This document shows positions 9,693 to 21,280 of a stretch of 33,020 nt of DNA, one piece after another; the first letter of the stretch is position 1; each line of letters opens with the position of its first letter. A program made the position numbers and the translations under genes. Under the pieces are notes generated by a model. The model was not told the origin of the DNA. It worked only from the letters and a program-made list of their open reading frames with translations, and did no database searches. The DNA lies in assembly GCA_003339415.1 (NCBI GenBank), contig PDHQ01000350.1, forward strand, positions 1 through 33,020, written 5' to 3'. This DNA comes from Ophiocordyceps camponoti-saundersi (nom. inval.). Its lineage: Eukaryota > Ascomycota > Sordariomycetes > Hypocreales > Ophiocordycipitaceae.

Positions 9693-12080
9693 AACTATTA
9701 TTTATAGAATTAACTTTTTTAAGGCTAAGGTTTTTAATTTATTATAAAAGATATCGAATATATATTAAAAGGGGGAATAAGACTACTTAACTTTCTTAAT
9801 TAATTAATATACTTTTACCGGGACTTAAATATATAATATACTTATAAACTAAGTATCTAAGCGAAACTCTAATAATAAAAAGTTAGTTTTAGTATTATAT
9901 TAGATAATATTAGGTAGTTTAAAATATATATTAATTTAATATAATTTAAGTATTTCCTAAATATATTTTATAAAAAGTAATAAGAGGAATTTAGCGCTTT
10001 AAAACGCTATTATAATATCGATTACGTAAAAAACTAATCTTAAGAGAAGGTAGAAAACGTTAATAATAACCTTATAATTAACATCTTAATTATCTTAAAG
10101 TTTAAACTTAAAACGCTAAAATATAAAGCTATAAACTTAGTAATAATAGTAAAACTTAATAATAGCTTTAATCTTTTCTAAAAGTATATCGTTATTAGCT
10201 TATTATAATAGTTAGTATAACCTTAGTATTATAAGATATCCGAAATAATAATAAATAGTTTAAAGTTATACCTTAAAAAGGTACGCAATTCCTACTTTTT
10301 TAGGGCGAATATAAAACTAAGAATACCCCTATTTATATATTATTAAAACTATAATACCTTTTCCTATAATTCTATTTTTTATATTCTAAAAATAAATATT
10401 TAGTTTATTTATATCCCTTAAGTATAAAAGGAAGGGCGTAGGTATATTAATAATATAGAAAGTAATATTATTAACTAATATCTTTATTATAATTAATCTT
10501 ATAGAAGTTTAGAGTTAACTTAATTTAAATTAGATTATTACTTTACTTACCCTTAAGGTATCTATTATAATAATTAGATTAAACCTCTTTAAAGCTTAGT
10601 TATAACTTATCTTAGCTATTAATATACTTACTACCTTTATATTAATAAGGATTCTTTAATATTATATATTTAAATACTTACTATTTAGGAAAAACTAAGA
10701 GGAGAAGCCTTTACTGTCCTATTCTTACGAAAAGTTATTATTAGTTATTAAATAAAAGAACGTAAACTAGTAAAAGGCTTATCTTATTAGCTTATCCTTA
10801 TCTTCCTTAAGTTTTAACTTATATAAAATATTCTTATTATCGCTTTCTTCTTTGCCCTTAAAATTAGCTAAGAAAATAGAAAACTTTTTTTTAAAAGCTT
10901 TTAAATTTCTAAGTATATTTAAATTATTCCCTAGCTATTTTTTTTTCTTATTTTATATAACATATAAACTAATATCTTTCTTTATTATTAATAAAGTACT
11001 TTTTCTTCTATATATTAAGCTAAGTTTACTTTTATATAAGTTTAGCTTTAAGTTTATATAAGCTTTTAATCTTAATATTAAAATATATTTTATTAAGATA
11101 ATATATTACTTTATTAATAATATCTTTTATAGCGAACCTATATAATAATATACGAGCGAGGTATATTTTTAATAAGGACCGTAGCTTAGCTTAGAGCGTT
11201 TTAACCTTAGTTATAAGCTTAAAAAAAGTATAGTTTAGTTCTAATACGCCTCGATATATATTTACTATTATAGTTTAGAGAGGAAGATTACCCTTATATT
11301 AAGGACTAAGTGCCTTTTAGCAAAGGCGTAATTTCTTAAACAGCTTTTATAGCACCTTATATAAAGTTAACTTTAGATTATCTTATTATATTATATAGAA
11401 AATAGTAATAATCTAATTAATATAGTAATAATTATAATTTACTTTAATATTAAAATACTTTTTTAGTTAGAGGTATATATTAGTAAATATATTATCTTAA
11501 TTAATATATTATATATAATATATTTATATTTATTTAATTAGGATCTATAATATTAAAATATAAAATAAGCTTAAGTATATTTAAAAACTATAATATATAT
11601 AAAGTATAAGTTAAACTTTATTATTAAGTAAGTTATAAAATTCGCTAATATAATTTTAGCTTTAATATTAAACTTTAGTAAACCTTAATATTACTTCCTT
11701 ATCCTTAACTTAGTTTTAATATATTATAAATAATAATATTATATAAACCTTAATTAAAAATATTAAAAATTTATTATTTATATTATTTATAGCTTATATT
11801 ATAATTATTACTAGCTATATTATATTATTATAATAGCTTATATTAGCTTTATATAAGCTTTATATACTTAGTATAATAGCTTTACCTTAGCTTAGAGATA
11901 AATTATCTTAAAAGTATTATATAACTTTATCTAAAACTTTAAAATAATAAGTTATAAGATTCCTTATTATTAAGTATTTTATTAATATTAATATATTTAC
12001 CGCTATATTTATCCTTATAAGTTCCTTTAATAGCGGCAATTACTATATAATAATAGCTTAGGTATATAATATATTACTAT
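9693..12080 (-). other. AT-rich stretch, probable N-terminal half of the copia element
   Basis: By position this should hold the integrase core, gag and 5' LTR of the minus-strand copia element. The minus strand is purine-rich in places, and around 11060-10740 a lysine-rich frame with few stops (LRNLKAFKKK, then NILYKLKLKEDKDKL) could be a gag remnant. I could not place the integrase DDE residues or either LTR end with confidence. The 69-codon plus-strand open frame at 10852-11061 starts with TTG, is low-complexity Lys/Phe/Leu/Ile, and is best read as the shadow of this minus-strand sequence. Confidence 0.4.
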
Positions 12081-12277
12081 TAGTATTATCCTCCGGTCTC
12101 TTACTTACCCTGCTACTTCTAATATAAGACCCCGCGTTCGGCTAATTAGGCTACGCACGTAATATAAAAGACGTCGCGGGGCTCTCTGCGGATAATCTTA
12201 AGTATTATAAGACTATTACTTTATTAGTATATAGCTACGTAACTATTATCGCTATCTTTTCGTTATAAAGGTTAAAA
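12081..12277. other. Short less-decayed GC-richer island
   Basis: Positions 12090-12200 are visibly richer in G+C than their surroundings and hold several TpG, CpA and CpG sites (CCTGCTACTTC, CCCCGCGTTCGGC, TACGCACG, CTCTGCGG). No reading frame, LTR end or RNA gene can be supported. It could be part of the copia 5' LTR or an insertion that escaped the strongest RIP. Confidence 0.3.
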
Positions 12278-12480
12278 GAAGGGGAAGGGTTAAAGAAGGG
12301 GGTTAAAAACGTACCTTCTTCTAAAGATAATAAAAAGAAAAAAAAGAAAAAAGAGAGAGGGAGGTAGAAAAGAAAGAGATATACCCCCCCCCTCCTAATT
12401 ACTAATAGATAATAAAGCGGCTACCCCGCTATTTTGCCCTACCCCCTTTTAAACTTTCCTTCCTCCGCCCTATACTATAC
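12278..12480. repeat. Purine tract switching to pyrimidine tract
   Basis: From 12278 to 12382 the plus strand is mostly A and G (AAGAAGGGG, GAAAAAAAAG-like runs, GAGAGAGGGAGG), with a short CCTTCTTC break near 12323. It is followed by nine C at 12384-12392 and then a C/T-rich stretch. Such purine/pyrimidine segments can form triplex or foldback DNA; no gene is seen. Confidence 0.6.
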
Positions 12481-12550
12481 CGCCTCGCCTCGCACCGCCC
12501 CGCACCGCCCCGCACCGCCCTGTACCGCCCCGCGCTACGCTATACCGCCC
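12481..12550. repeat. 10-bp GC-rich minisatellite (CGCACCGCCC)
   Basis: Seven 10-bp units: CGCCTCGCCT, three CGCACCGCCC, TGTACCGCCC, CGCGCTACGC and TATACCGCCC. The central units are identical. The 70-codon plus-strand open frame at 12434-12646 (TTG start, Pro/Ala/Arg/Thr repeats) exists only because of this C-rich array and the pyrimidine tracts around it. The variant units show C-to-T and G-to-A steps; the surviving CpA sites are in GCA context. Confidence 0.9.
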
Positions 12551-12650
12551 TACTTTTTCCGCCTTATACTTTATAGATTTTTCTTTTCTCCGTACTCCCC
12601 TCCTTATTTTACTTTTCTTATATTATTTAAAATTACCTTTAAGTAATAAG

Positions 12651-13909
12651 CTTATAATATTATATTATTATTAGCTATTATTATATTTTTATATAAGTAT
12701 ATAATAAGCTTTTTTTTTTATAATTAAGGGGTTTTATTTTATTTTAAGGGATTTTTCTTACTTAATATATTATAAAGCTTTTAGATATTATAAAGGCCTT
12801 TAATATATAAATAAATAAATAATTTTTTAGTTTTAGTATAAAGTATAAGGTAAGGTATTTTAGCGAGGTAATATATCGCGAAGGGGATTTTTATTTATAT
12901 AATTTTTAGGGAGGTTAGGAACCTTACTTTAATAATTTTTAAAATTTAAGGAGTTCCTAAGTCTTTTTATTATTAAGATATAACTATTTTTACTCTTTTT
13001 ATTTTTAATAAGGGCGATTTTTATAATTAAATAGTCTTTTAGGTAATAAGAGACTTTATATAATTAGCTAAAATACTTAGAATATTATAATACTTATTTT
13101 AAAAGTTATAATATTATATACTTATACTAGCTATATAGTAAAGTAATCTATTACTTATAAAGTAATAAACTAAAGTTCGTAAGGACTATTTTTTAGTTTT
13201 ATATATATCTTATAATAATATAATATATTATAGAGTAATTACTTAAGGTTTTTATTTACTATATTTTACTTTACTATATCCTAATTTTAGAAATAATCTT
13301 AGAAAATATTAAGAAAAATCGAACCTTAATTAATAATATTTTATTTTATATTCGAAATAAACTTTATAATATAAGTACTTAAAAGCTAAAATATTGCTAT
13401 TTTTTTCTTAATATTACTCTTTTATAAATTTATATCGATAAGTTACTATAATAGCTTTAAGATTATTATATATCTAAAGGCTTACTTTTTCTATTTTTTA
13501 TTTATTTTTTAGTTTTCTTATATAAAGCTTACGCCTTAAGTAATACCTATCTCTACTATCTCTTTTAAAGTATATTACTAACGCTTTTTAGAATATAGAA
13601 AATAATAGTTTAAGGATTAATAAGAGTCTAGGGTTACTATTCGTAACTACGTTTCCTCCTTAATATAGTTATAAATTCTAATAAGCTTTATCTCCTTTAT
13701 TTAAACTATCTCTTCTAACCTTACTATCTATAACGTTACTTAACGCTATTAATTAGTATTAGTTAAGCTCTCTCTATATATAAAAATTATAGAAAATAGT
13801 AATAAGTTTTAAATTATTTATATATTTACTATCTAATAATAGTAAAAGTATTTATATATAGTATTAAAAGTGCTTATATAAGTAAAACTAGCTAAATAAT
13901 AAATAAACA
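12651..13909. other. AT-rich stretch without recognisable gene
   Basis: I see no reading frame, RNA gene or clear repeat here. Base composition and loss of CpA/TpG match the rest of the window. It separates the minisatellite from the inverted-repeat element. Confidence 0.5.
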
Positions 13910-14315
13910 ATAAGGGAAGCTTATATAAGATATATTAAAAAAAAGATAGCGATAATTAAGTTAGAGAGGAGAAAAAAGAGTATATAAGTATAAATTATAA
14001 AAGTTCACTTTAAAAGTTATATTAAGAGTAAAGCTAATTTTTACTAAATTATAATATTAAAAACTATTATAAACTATATATAAGGAGATTATAACTTAAG
14101 GGTAAACTCTTTACGATATAAACTATAGCTTTTAAGGTTTTATCTAAAACTTTAGCATAGTTTAAAAACTTACTTTTTATATTTAATTATTTTATTATAA
14201 AAAGAAATATATTATATATTTTCTAAATAGTCTTAGTATTAAGTTATAATAATTTTATAATATTTATATAACCTTATAATTATCTTTTATATATAATTAT
14301 TTTATAATTTTATTA
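13910..14315 (+). repeat. Left arm of the long inverted repeat
   Basis: 406 bp, reverse complement of 15419-15826. The inner end is at ATTTTATAATTTTATTA, after which the two sides diverge. Confidence 0.8.
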
Positions 14316-15418
14316 TTATTATTTTTTTATTTTAAATAATTAAATATTAAAGTAAGATAATTATATATTATTATAAATATATTATAATAAAGTGAAGAGA
14401 AAAGGTTATATAAAAGTAAAACGCGTTATTAGTTATAAAAGCGCGCACGTAACTATAATAATAATAATTATTTATTATTAGTTTAAAGTAAGGAATAAGT
14501 AATTTTCAGCGCGTGCTATTATTATTATAATTTTTTCCTTTTATTATTTTTAAAAAAATTATATTTATATTTTTATTTTAACTTTATTTTATTATATAAT
14601 TATATATCCTTTTAGTATTATATTATATAATAAAGCTATTAATAGCTTTAATATATATTATAATATAAAAAGGAATAAGCTTAGTACTAAGCTACTTAAT
14701 AATAACTTATTATATTATAATATTAAGACGCTTATAAGGACGCTAAAAAAATAAGTATAGTAATATTAAATAAAGCTATAGTAATATTAAGTAGTAAGGG
14801 CCTTAAGCGTAAGTTATTTAGTTACGTATTATAAAATATCTATTAATATAGCGTAAGGATTTTAAGTAAAATATCGCTTATTATTATTATAAAAGAAAAT
14901 AAGGGAGGTAATAAGCCGCTTATTAAAATATAAAAGCTAAAACTTACTTTATAGAAACTAAAAACGCTTATTAAAATATTATTAAAAACTAATAAATAAA
15001 AGAAACTTATAACGCTAAATATTAAGTTATTAAAGCGTAAGTAAATTAATTAAATATTAGCTAAGTTATATTAATATTTTATAAGCTTTATAAATATTAA
15101 ATTTATAAGTAAGAAATTTATAATTATTAAAATATTTCTAAGTTTTAAAAAGTTAATATTAAGTAAGATAAGGGTATTATAAAAGGTTATAGTTAGTAGT
15201 AAAACGCTAAAAAAGCGTAAAAGCTAGTATAAAAAACTCCTATATCTTATAAAATAAAGGAGAAGTCAGCGAGTAAAATTATAAAGATAGCGGCGAAGAT
15301 AGCTATAAAGGAGAAAGATACTAAAAAAAAGCTAAGTAAGCTGCCTAAGTTATAAAACTAAAAATTAAAAAGAAAATAAAAAAAATTAATTTAAAAGTAA
15401 AAAATATAAGTATTTTTA
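14316..15418 (+). other. Interior of the inverted-repeat element
   Basis: On the plus strand some frames are lysine-rich with relatively few stops; one near 15290-15355 reads AIKEKDTKKKLSKLPKL. Lysine-rich tails occur in several fungal transposases, but no DDE motif or helix-turn-helix can be identified, so I assign no function. A GC-richer patch (GCGCGCACGT near 14440 and CAGCGCGTGC near 14508) stands out from the AT background. Confidence 0.35.
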
Positions 15419-15826
15419 TAATAAAGTTATAAAATAACTATATATAAAAAATAATTATAAGGTTATATAAGTATTATAAAGCTATTATAACTTAATATTA
15501 AAATTATTTAAAAAATATATAATATATTTTTAATTATAATAAAATAGTTAGATATAAAAAGTAAGTTTTTAAACTACGCTTAAGTCTTAGATAAAACCTT
15601 AGAAGCTATAGTTTATATTATAAAGAGTTTACCCCTAAGTTATAATCTCCCTATATATAGTTTATAATAGTTTCTAATATTATAATTCGGTAAAAATTAG
15701 CTTTACTCTTAATATAACTCTTAAAGTAAACTTTTATAATTTATATTTATATACTTTTCTTTCTCCTCTTTAACTTAATTATTATTATCTCTCTTTTTTA
15801 ATATATTTTATATAGGCTTCTTTTAT
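15419..15826 (-). repeat. Right arm of the long inverted repeat
   Basis: 408 bp, reverse complement of 13910-14315, differing mainly by transitions and a two-base length difference. The sequence beyond 15826 no longer pairs with the left flank. Confidence 0.8.
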
Positions 15827-15847
15827 AATTTTAGTTCCTTATTAAGA

Positions 15848-16258
15848 AAGAAATCTTAATATATTATTAAGGTTTTAAATAAGGAATTTATTAATCCTTT
15901 TAATAAGGAGGATTTAGATAATTAAAATATTCGTATTAAAATACTAATTATTAAAATAGAGGATATTTTTAATAATAATAATAAGTTAAACGCGGAGTAA
16001 AATAAGTTTATTAAAGTATATTAGAAAATAATTAAGATTAATAAAGCTATAAAAAAGACGCGATTTACTAATATATATTCTAATACTAAGTATAATACTA
16101 AAATATTAACTTATATCTATAAAGCGTTAAAAGAAAATAAGGTATTAATATTTACGCTAGTAGGAAAAAAAGTAGCTAAATAAACTTCCTTATTAATATT
16201 AATAAAGATTATAAAAACGTTTAAAATAAAAGGTAAGTAAAACGGGGTCCTCTTATAA
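15848..16258 (+). pseudogene. Unrecognised coding-like frame, RIP-broken (frame A)
   Basis: A 137-codon plus-strand frame with only six stops, all TAA or TAG, in DNA where random frames stop far more often. It is rich in Asn, Asp, Glu and Lys early (EFINPFNKEDLDN, KIEDIFNNNNKLN), then reads LTYIYKALKENKVLIFTLVGKKVAK. Many Asn and Lys codons (AAT, AAG, AAA) could be RIP-altered Asp and Glu, so the parent may have been acidic. It starts just outside the inverted-repeat element. I do not recognise the family; it may be a captured gene or a transposon accessory protein. Confidence 0.4.
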
Positions 16259-17954
16259 TAATATTAAAAGCTTATCGTTAACTTATATATAGTAATTAAA
16301 AAAATACTAGCGTTAGTAAAAAATAAAGGAAAGGGGTAAGCTAAAACGCTTTATAAAAAAATAATACCTTATTACTAATAAAGAAAACGTATTATATTAG
16401 TTAATTTTTAATATAGCGGAAAAAAAGGGGAAAGATATAATAATAATAGCTTATCTAATTATATATACTTAAATTAAGAATTATATATTATTTAAATAAC
16501 GTTAGAATATCCTAACTATTAAGGGAATTATAGCGGAGATTTGCTAAATAATCGTAAATAAATTTAACTTACATTAATAAGAGATATAAGGCCTTAGTTT
16601 TTATATTATAATAATAGTTATATATAATAAGCTAGGTAGTAATAGCGAGAAAATATCTAACTTGATAATTAAGCTAGCTACGCTATAGTTTATATAGCTA
16701 ATTATAGAAATATTATATATCTAAAAAGAGTAAGTATTAATTAAGAATATAAAATAAACTATATTTATAAAGTAATTATTATTATATACTTAAGATAATA
16801 TTATAAAAGATAAGGTATTTAGTAATATTAGAAAATAGCTAGACTAATATTAGGAATAGAGGAAAGCTTATAAAAAGCGATAAGCTACTAAAGAGGCGTA
16901 GAAATAGGACGCAGGCCTACTTTTTTTAAAGAAAAAAGCTAAGCTATTAAAAAGGTAAGAGAGGGTAGTATTATTATAGATAACTTATATAATATAGAAA
17001 ATAAAGAAAATAAAGAGGAGAACGCTAAGGAGTAAGATAAGGAAAAAGATAAAGAAAATAAAAAAGCTCTTAAAGCTATTAATAACGCTAAGTTCTTATA
17101 AAAGGCTCCTAATAATAATCTATTTACTAATAGTAACGGCGAGGACGATAATAATAATAAAGAAAACGCACTATTAGCGCCTATAAGGGGGGGAAGTTAT
17201 AGCTATAGCGGCGGTTAAGCGGGGGCGAGGGGAGGGAGATATACGCCGCGCGTAAAAAAGTCTAAAAAGGCCGCGTATCTTATCTATAAATAAGTTATCT
17301 ATTTTAAAGTTAACTAATACCTTACTTATTTCTATTTTAAATTAAATTAATACGCTTCCTTTATAAATAAATTAAAGCTTTTTATTATTACTTATTCTTA
17401 TATTATTATTAAAGTTATAAAGTATAACTTTTATATAAAATATAAAGCTACTTATTATAAAGTTTTAGCGCTTATATTTAGAAACTAAGCTAATTTAATA
17501 ATAATCTTAAAAGTTATTAAATAATTATATACTAATATTAGAGAGTAGGCCGGCTATTAGATAAACTTATATAAGTTTACTATTATTAAAATACTATAAA
17601 AGGAGTTTGCGAAACTAAGCTAGTATTTAGCTAAAGCTTTTAATATTACGCTTAGCGCTTATATAACTTATAAGGGAGTTCTACTTAAGTAATATTACTA
17701 AAAGAAAAACAGAGGCTTAGATATTATATTATATTATAATATATAAGCGTTAAGCGTTACTAATATAAAATAAGCTTATATTTAATATAGTTTAGCCGTA
17801 TTTCGCTAATAAGGTAAGGGCGGCTTTAGGGGATTTTAAGAAGCTTAAGAAAGTTTATATATAAGATATAAACTTCCTTTTTTAATTAAAGCTAAGGGAT
17901 AATAAGTATAGTAAATAGACCGCTATATTAATATATACTTAGTTATATATTATT
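16259..17954. other. AT-rich stretch with purine-rich segments, no recognised gene
   Basis: Short coding-like runs occur on the plus strand but no domain is clear. From about 16860 to 17100 the plus strand is A/G-rich with repeated AAAGAAAATAAAG and AAGGAGTAAG elements, which would encode a Lys/Glu-rich segment. A GC-richer block follows at 17185-17275 (GCGGCGG, GGGGGCGAGGGGAGGGAG). These may be parts of the same decayed gene or genes as the frames at 15848 and 18824. Confidence 0.35.
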
Positions 17955-18200
17955 AAGGTAATAGCTTTACTTCGCGATTATAAAATAAAAATATAAAAGG
18001 AGGAGTTTAAGAAATAAATAAGCGCGTTTATATTTTTTATAAATATAAAGTAATATTCCTTTATTAATAATAAAAATAAGGTAATAGCTTTACTTCGCGA
18101 TTATAAAATAAAAATATAAAAGGAGGAGTTTAAGAAATAAATAAGCGCGTTTATATTTTTTATAAATATAAAGTAATATTCCTTTATTAATATTAAAAAT
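17955..18200. repeat. 123-bp tandem duplication
   Basis: Copy 1 is 17955-18077 and copy 2 is 18078-18200; both start AAGGTAATAGCTTTACTTCG. They differ at one position near the 3' end (TTAATAATAAAAAT against TTAATATTAAAAAT), a transversion. The unit is 41 codons long, so it keeps any reading frame. Being nearly identical inside RIP-saturated sequence, it most likely arose after RIP stopped acting on this locus. Confidence 0.95.
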
Positions 18201-18823
18201 AAGAAAAAGAGAGGTTTTATAAGTAAGATAACTGCTAAAAAAGCGGGGGCTAATTAGTTATATATTATAACTAAACTTTCTTCTTCTTAGAAAATAATAT
18301 CTAAATAAGCTATTAAGGAGGAAAGGGAACTATTTTTCTATTATTTAAGTAAAATTAAGAAACCTTATATTAAGTAAAGTAAGTAAGTAAAAGTATAATA
18401 AGTAATTAATATAAAAGTTTATAAAAAATAAACTTTTTTATATTTTTTAATAGATTTCCGAAACTTATTAATAAGTTAGGATATATTCGCTATATTATCG
18501 ATATTAACTTATTAATTATACTCTAATAGCTATCTTTTCTATTTAACTAAGAAGTAAACTTTACTATTTATTATTTTTTAGCTTTTAACTTCCTTAATTT
18601 CCTATTCCCTATTATCTTTTTCTAAATCTAATATAAGGAGGGAAATAAATAAGTTTTAAGGATCTTAGAGGTGCTATAGTTTAAGGAGAGATATATAAAA
18701 AATATTATAAAGGAAGCTATATTTTACTAGTAAGGTAAGGTAGTATACTTAGGAACTAATCTTTTAAAAAATATAGAAAAGTTTAATATAGCGAGGGAGG
18801 AGTTTCTTTTTCTCGCTTTTAAA
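18201..18823. other. AT-rich stretch, no recognised gene
   Basis: No feature can be supported. The frame at 18824 may begin in here, since no start codon can be identified where ATG has been erased. Confidence 0.4.
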
Positions 18824-20042
18824 ATTAATATTCTTCGTAAAAAAGCTAACTAAATTACCTAATTTAAGTATTAAAAGTATATAGTTTTTATTATAAAACT
18901 TCGCCTACCTCTTAATAGCGTATCTTTAATAATTTATAAGTTCTTAGCGTAAGTCCGCTATTTTCTCTAGTCTAGCCTTTACCTTAAAAGTTACCTTAAG
19001 AGGTATCTTAATAAAAATATAAAACTTAGGATATTACTTATAAAGTGCCTTATTTAGCGAGACTTTTATTATAAAATACTTTACGTTATTTATCGTAAAC
19101 TAAGCTATTAATAATAACTAAAGCTATAATACGCGATTATTAATAATAAAATAATAAAGGTAATATTATATTACTTAGTTTATCTATTCTATTTACTTAT
19201 TAGTTTAGAGGTAAAATATAATTAATAACTATCTCTTTATTTTAAATAGTAAGTAAAGGTTTAATTAGAAATAACTAGTAAATAAGCTACTTTTATTAAA
19301 TATAATATTTTATAAAGGATTATAGCGAAGTTTTACCTCTTAGTAAAAAAGCTTAGCTAAGTCTCTTACTTTAATTATTTTTAAAATAGGAAGTAAAAGC
19401 GAGAATTTTATAAATTAGTTAATAATTATAAAGATATTATTAACTTATTTATTTAACTATATAAATTTTAATAAACTAGTAGTAAAGTTTAAAAATAGTT
19501 TTGCTTAAGGTTTTAATAAAATTAGTAGTAAATTAAGCTTTTTATATAAGCGGTCTTTTTAAAAAGCAACCCCTTAGTAAATTTAGTAAGACTTAATATA
19601 AAATTTAATATCTTTATATATTACTTTTTAGTAGAATTTTCTAGTAAGAAGGTTTTAAATATATTCTATACTAAAATAACCTGCTAATAAGTTATCGTAA
19701 TATAATAATAATAGTTTTTACTTTAAAGCCGCTTCTTATAATATTATAATACGGTCTTTCTAATAAATAAGACTATTAAAGTTAATTATCTAAAAACCTT
19801 ACTTTCTTTATTAAGTTTTATTAAGCTTAGTAGCTTTTTAGCGTTATAGCTAAAAATCTTCGCCTTAACTTTATTATAATAAAGTAAAAAGGGGAGCTAA
19901 TATATTAAGCTTTAAGAGGCGTTTTTATACTATCGCCTTTTTTAAGGTTTAGCTTTTAAAGCGTTAATTTAAGCTTAAAGTTATTAAAACTTAATATAAG
20001 AAGTATATAGCTATTTTTAAGTAAAGGGTTTAATAATTAGTT
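18824..20042 (+). pseudogene. Long unrecognised coding-like frame, RIP-broken (frame B)
   Basis: About 406 plus-strand codons hold one frame with protein-like runs between TAA/TAG codons: FLFLAFKINILRKKAN, RLPLNSVSLIIYKFLA, SLYLKSYLKRYLNKNIKLR, RDFYYKILYVIYRKLSY, VFLKSNPLVNLVRLN, IFIYYFLVEFSSKKVLN, TLLSLLSFIKLSSFLAL. Clustered stops (for example TAA TAA TAA TAG) look like former runs of Gln. The parent appears helical and rich in Leu, Phe, Tyr and basic residues. I compared it in memory with tyrosine recombinases of the DUF3435 group, hAT, Tc1/pogo and LINE reverse transcriptases and found no convincing match. The tandem duplication and frame A lie upstream on the same strand and may belong to the same unit. 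Confidence 0.45.
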
Positions 20043-21275
20043 TAGTCTAATATTATAATATACTTAATATATAATATATTATTTATTATTTTTTTATATA
20101 AAGTATTTAACTTTTCTATTATTAAGCTTACTTTAAGTATATATTATAGTTTTCTTAAAAGACTATTAGTAAGGTTATTATAGCTTAGTTTATAAAAAAT
20201 ATAAAAATCGAAAAGTAATAAGTAAGTTACTTAATATTATTAATAGTAGTTTAAACTTAACTATTATATAATTAGCTATAAGTTTAAGTAATTTAAAATT
20301 ATTTTAATTAGAAATATTAATCTTTTTATATAATAGCGTTAGTATTTAAAAGATTTAATAATAGTAAAGAATTCTTTTTTAAGTATTATATAGTAAACTT
20401 TAAAGCTATTAAATTTTTATAACTAGTAAGCGATAATAAAATATTATCCTTAATTATCGCGTTTATAAAAAGATACTAGCTATAATAAAGTTTAATATAT
20501 TAGTTTTAATATATATTTACTTATTAATATTAAAATATATAAATAATAATATTTTAGCAAATACCTCCTTAAGTTTTAGAAATACTAACTATTAAAATAA
20601 GTTAAGCTTATATTAACTAGGTTTCTTACTATTTTCGCTTCTTTTAAGTATATTAATTAGAAGAGTAATAATATTAAAATATTAAGGAATAAAACGCCGG
20701 TAATAATTATAAAAACTTAAGAAAACTTAAAAGTTATAAAAAAGCGTAGCTTCTCTTAGTTTATAACTACTTAAATTTTTTTAAAGTTTATTAAGATATT
20801 ATATATACTTATAATATATTTAAGAAACTTAACCGCTTTCTTATAAAAAATATATTTAATAATATTTATATATAAGTTAGCTTCTTAAAATTTTACTAAG
20901 ATTTCGCGAAAATATTAAGTATAATTTATTATTATTTTAAAATAAATTAAGATATTATCTAAATAGATAATATAAATAATATTAACTAAAGTTCTAAATA
21001 CTTAATTAATATAATATTAGAAGATTACTAAGGTATTTATAAAATTAAATAAAATAATAAAATACTTAAAATAGCTATATTATAAGTAGAAAGCTATTTT
21101 CTATTTATTACCTTTTTTAATATAAATATAATAATAAGTATATTAAAGGTTAATTTTAAAAAGGATTATAGCGCTTAAAACTTAATTTATAATCTTTAAA
21201 ATAAAAGGGAGAGGGTAACGATTTTTAATTATTACCTTAATAAAACCTTAGTAGTTTATATAAAGTTATAATTCC
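20043..21275. other. AT-rich stretch up to gypsy element 2
   Basis: Frame B fades out near 20050-20150. Beyond that I see nothing specific. This stretch was contiguous with 28192 and beyond before element 2 inserted. Confidence 0.45.
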
Positions 21276-21280
21276 CTATT
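21276..21280. repeat. Target-site duplication CTATT, left copy (element 2)
   Basis: CTATT before the 5' LTR matches CTATC (28192-28196) after the 3' LTR except for one C/T transition, consistent with RIP after insertion. Confidence 0.75.

Larger units (their letters stand above)
13910..15826. mobile_element. Element with long terminal inverted repeats (about 406 bp)
   Basis: The left arm 13910-14315 and the right arm 15419-15826 are reverse complements at high identity over their whole length; most mismatches I saw are A/G or C/T. Good anchors are 14090-14160 (GGTAAACTCTTTA, AACTATAGCTT, AAGGTTTTATCTAA) against 15660-15580. The outer edge is set where pairing stops (ATAAGGGAAGC on the left, GGCTTCTTTTAT on the right); no target duplication is clear. 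The 1.1-kb interior carries no recognisable transposase. It could be a RIP-decayed DNA transposon or foldback element, or two inverted copies of one older repeat. The arms alone would make a strong hairpin. Confidence 0.7.

Noticed and set aside
10852..11061. 69-codon plus-strand open frame
   Set aside because: It starts at TTG, is low-complexity Lys/Phe/Leu/Ile from AT-rich DNA, has no domain, and the minus strand here is the likely coding strand of the copia element.
12085..12165. tRNA-like stretch on the minus strand (TAGCCTAATTAGC resembles an A box)
   Set aside because: No proper B box and no closing acceptor or T-stem pairing could be found; the downstream GGTAAGTAAGAGACC does not fit GGTTCRANYCC even allowing RIP changes.
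12434..12646. 70-codon plus-strand open frame rich in Pro, Ala, Arg and Thr
   Set aside because: It starts at TTG, and its content is the 10-bp minisatellite and flanking pyrimidine tracts, which lack stop codons by composition.
13910..15826. LTR retrotransposon reading of the long repeats
   Set aside because: The two repeats are inverted, not direct, and the interior has no gag or pol motif.
18824..20042. Possible Starship captain (DUF3435 tyrosine recombinase) in frame B
   Set aside because: None of the expected recombinase motifs (R...HxxR...Y region) could be placed, and the leucine/tyrosine-rich pattern does not follow that family.
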